A DNA stretch of 5,466 bases from Syntrophobacter sp. DG_60 (GTDB lineage Bacteria; Desulfobacterota; Desulfofervidia; Desulfofervidales; DG-60). Shown piece by piece: positions 5,295 through 5,466 of this stretch. Numbering within the stretch: position 1 is the stretch's first letter; the number at the start of each line of letters is the position of its first letter. The translations under genes and the position numbers were made by a program. The notes under the pieces were generated by a model. It had not been told where the DNA came from. It did no database searches and saw only the letters and a list, made by a program, of their open reading frames with translations. Location of the stretch: NCBI GenBank assembly GCA_001304365.1, contig LJNA01000106.1, positions 1 through 5,466 on the forward strand, in the 5' to 3' direction.

Positions 5295-5466
5295 TAAGAA
5301 TTGATATAAAAAAGATTATTTACAAATTTTAATGATCATGATAATTGTTTAAAGTAATGAAGCAGTCAGTAAAAATCAGTAAAAGACCTTTATTTTATAA
5401 TATGAGATATAAAATTTGTGTGCAGTAGTATAAAGCTGCATACAGGCAGTATAGTCTAAGGTTATG
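5295..5466. other. AT-rich noncoding stretch, no gene seen
   Basis: No credible reading frame, RNA gene or complete promoter is visible on either strand. Minor features are the 8-bp palindrome ATGATCAT (5332-5339), the directly repeated TCAGTAAAA (5366-5374 and 5376-5384), and a TATAAT (5396-5401) without a matching -35. It may be upstream sequence of a gene beyond the window. Confidence 0.5.

Noticed and set aside
5396..5401. TATAAT as a promoter for a gene beyond the window
   Set aside because: No acceptable -35 box lies 15-19 nt upstream.

Overview
The window looks like a chromosomal housekeeping segment of a Gram-negative, AT-rich bacterium. A lipid A kinase gene (lpxK) implies an LPS-bearing outer membrane. 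The HisF is of a type I associate from memory with Desulfobacterota (a VLGMDVK segment and a longer loop after the second catalytic Asp). That lineage guess is an inference and cannot be settled here. I see no phage, transposase, defence or CRISPR genes, and no tRNA or rRNA.

Layout: positions 1-519 hold the 5' part of lpxK on the minus strand, cut by the window edge. Positions 520-655 are a divergent control region. It carries two back-to-back sigma70-type promoters whose -35 boxes overlap. From 656 to 5086 five plus-strand genes form a probable operon: nadK (NAD kinase), a 120-residue four-helix membrane protein of unknown function, hisH and hisF (the two subunits of imidazole glycerol phosphate synthase), and nadE (glutamine-dependent NAD synthetase). 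The first three junctions are very tight: a 3-nt gap, a 1-nt gap and a 1-nt overlap (TGATG).

The fourth junction, hisF-nadE, is different: 219 bp of AT-rich noncoding DNA separate the genes. This DNA is bracketed by a perfect 18-bp direct repeat (GGATGGTTTGGTAATGAA) that contains both the hisF stop and the nadE start. The simplest reading is that hisF and nadE once overlapped as TAATG and that about 202 bp was later inserted with duplication of the junction, sparing both genes and the nadE ribosome-binding site. The inserted DNA carries TGCAAAATG-type repeats and ends in a 30-bp perfect palindrome beside that ribosome-binding site. This is the most notable observation in the window.

Positions 5087-5466 have no gene. 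They hold two degenerate extragenic repeat patches (CACAGAT units inside an inverted repeat; GATAC/ATCGAG units) and then plain AT-rich sequence.

Functionally, nadE and nadK act in consecutive steps: NadE makes NAD and NadK phosphorylates it to NADP. HisH and HisF form one glutamine-dependent complex linking histidine synthesis to AICAR and purines, and NadE also uses glutamine as its ammonia source. The co-location is therefore metabolically sensible, although no other his gene is visible.
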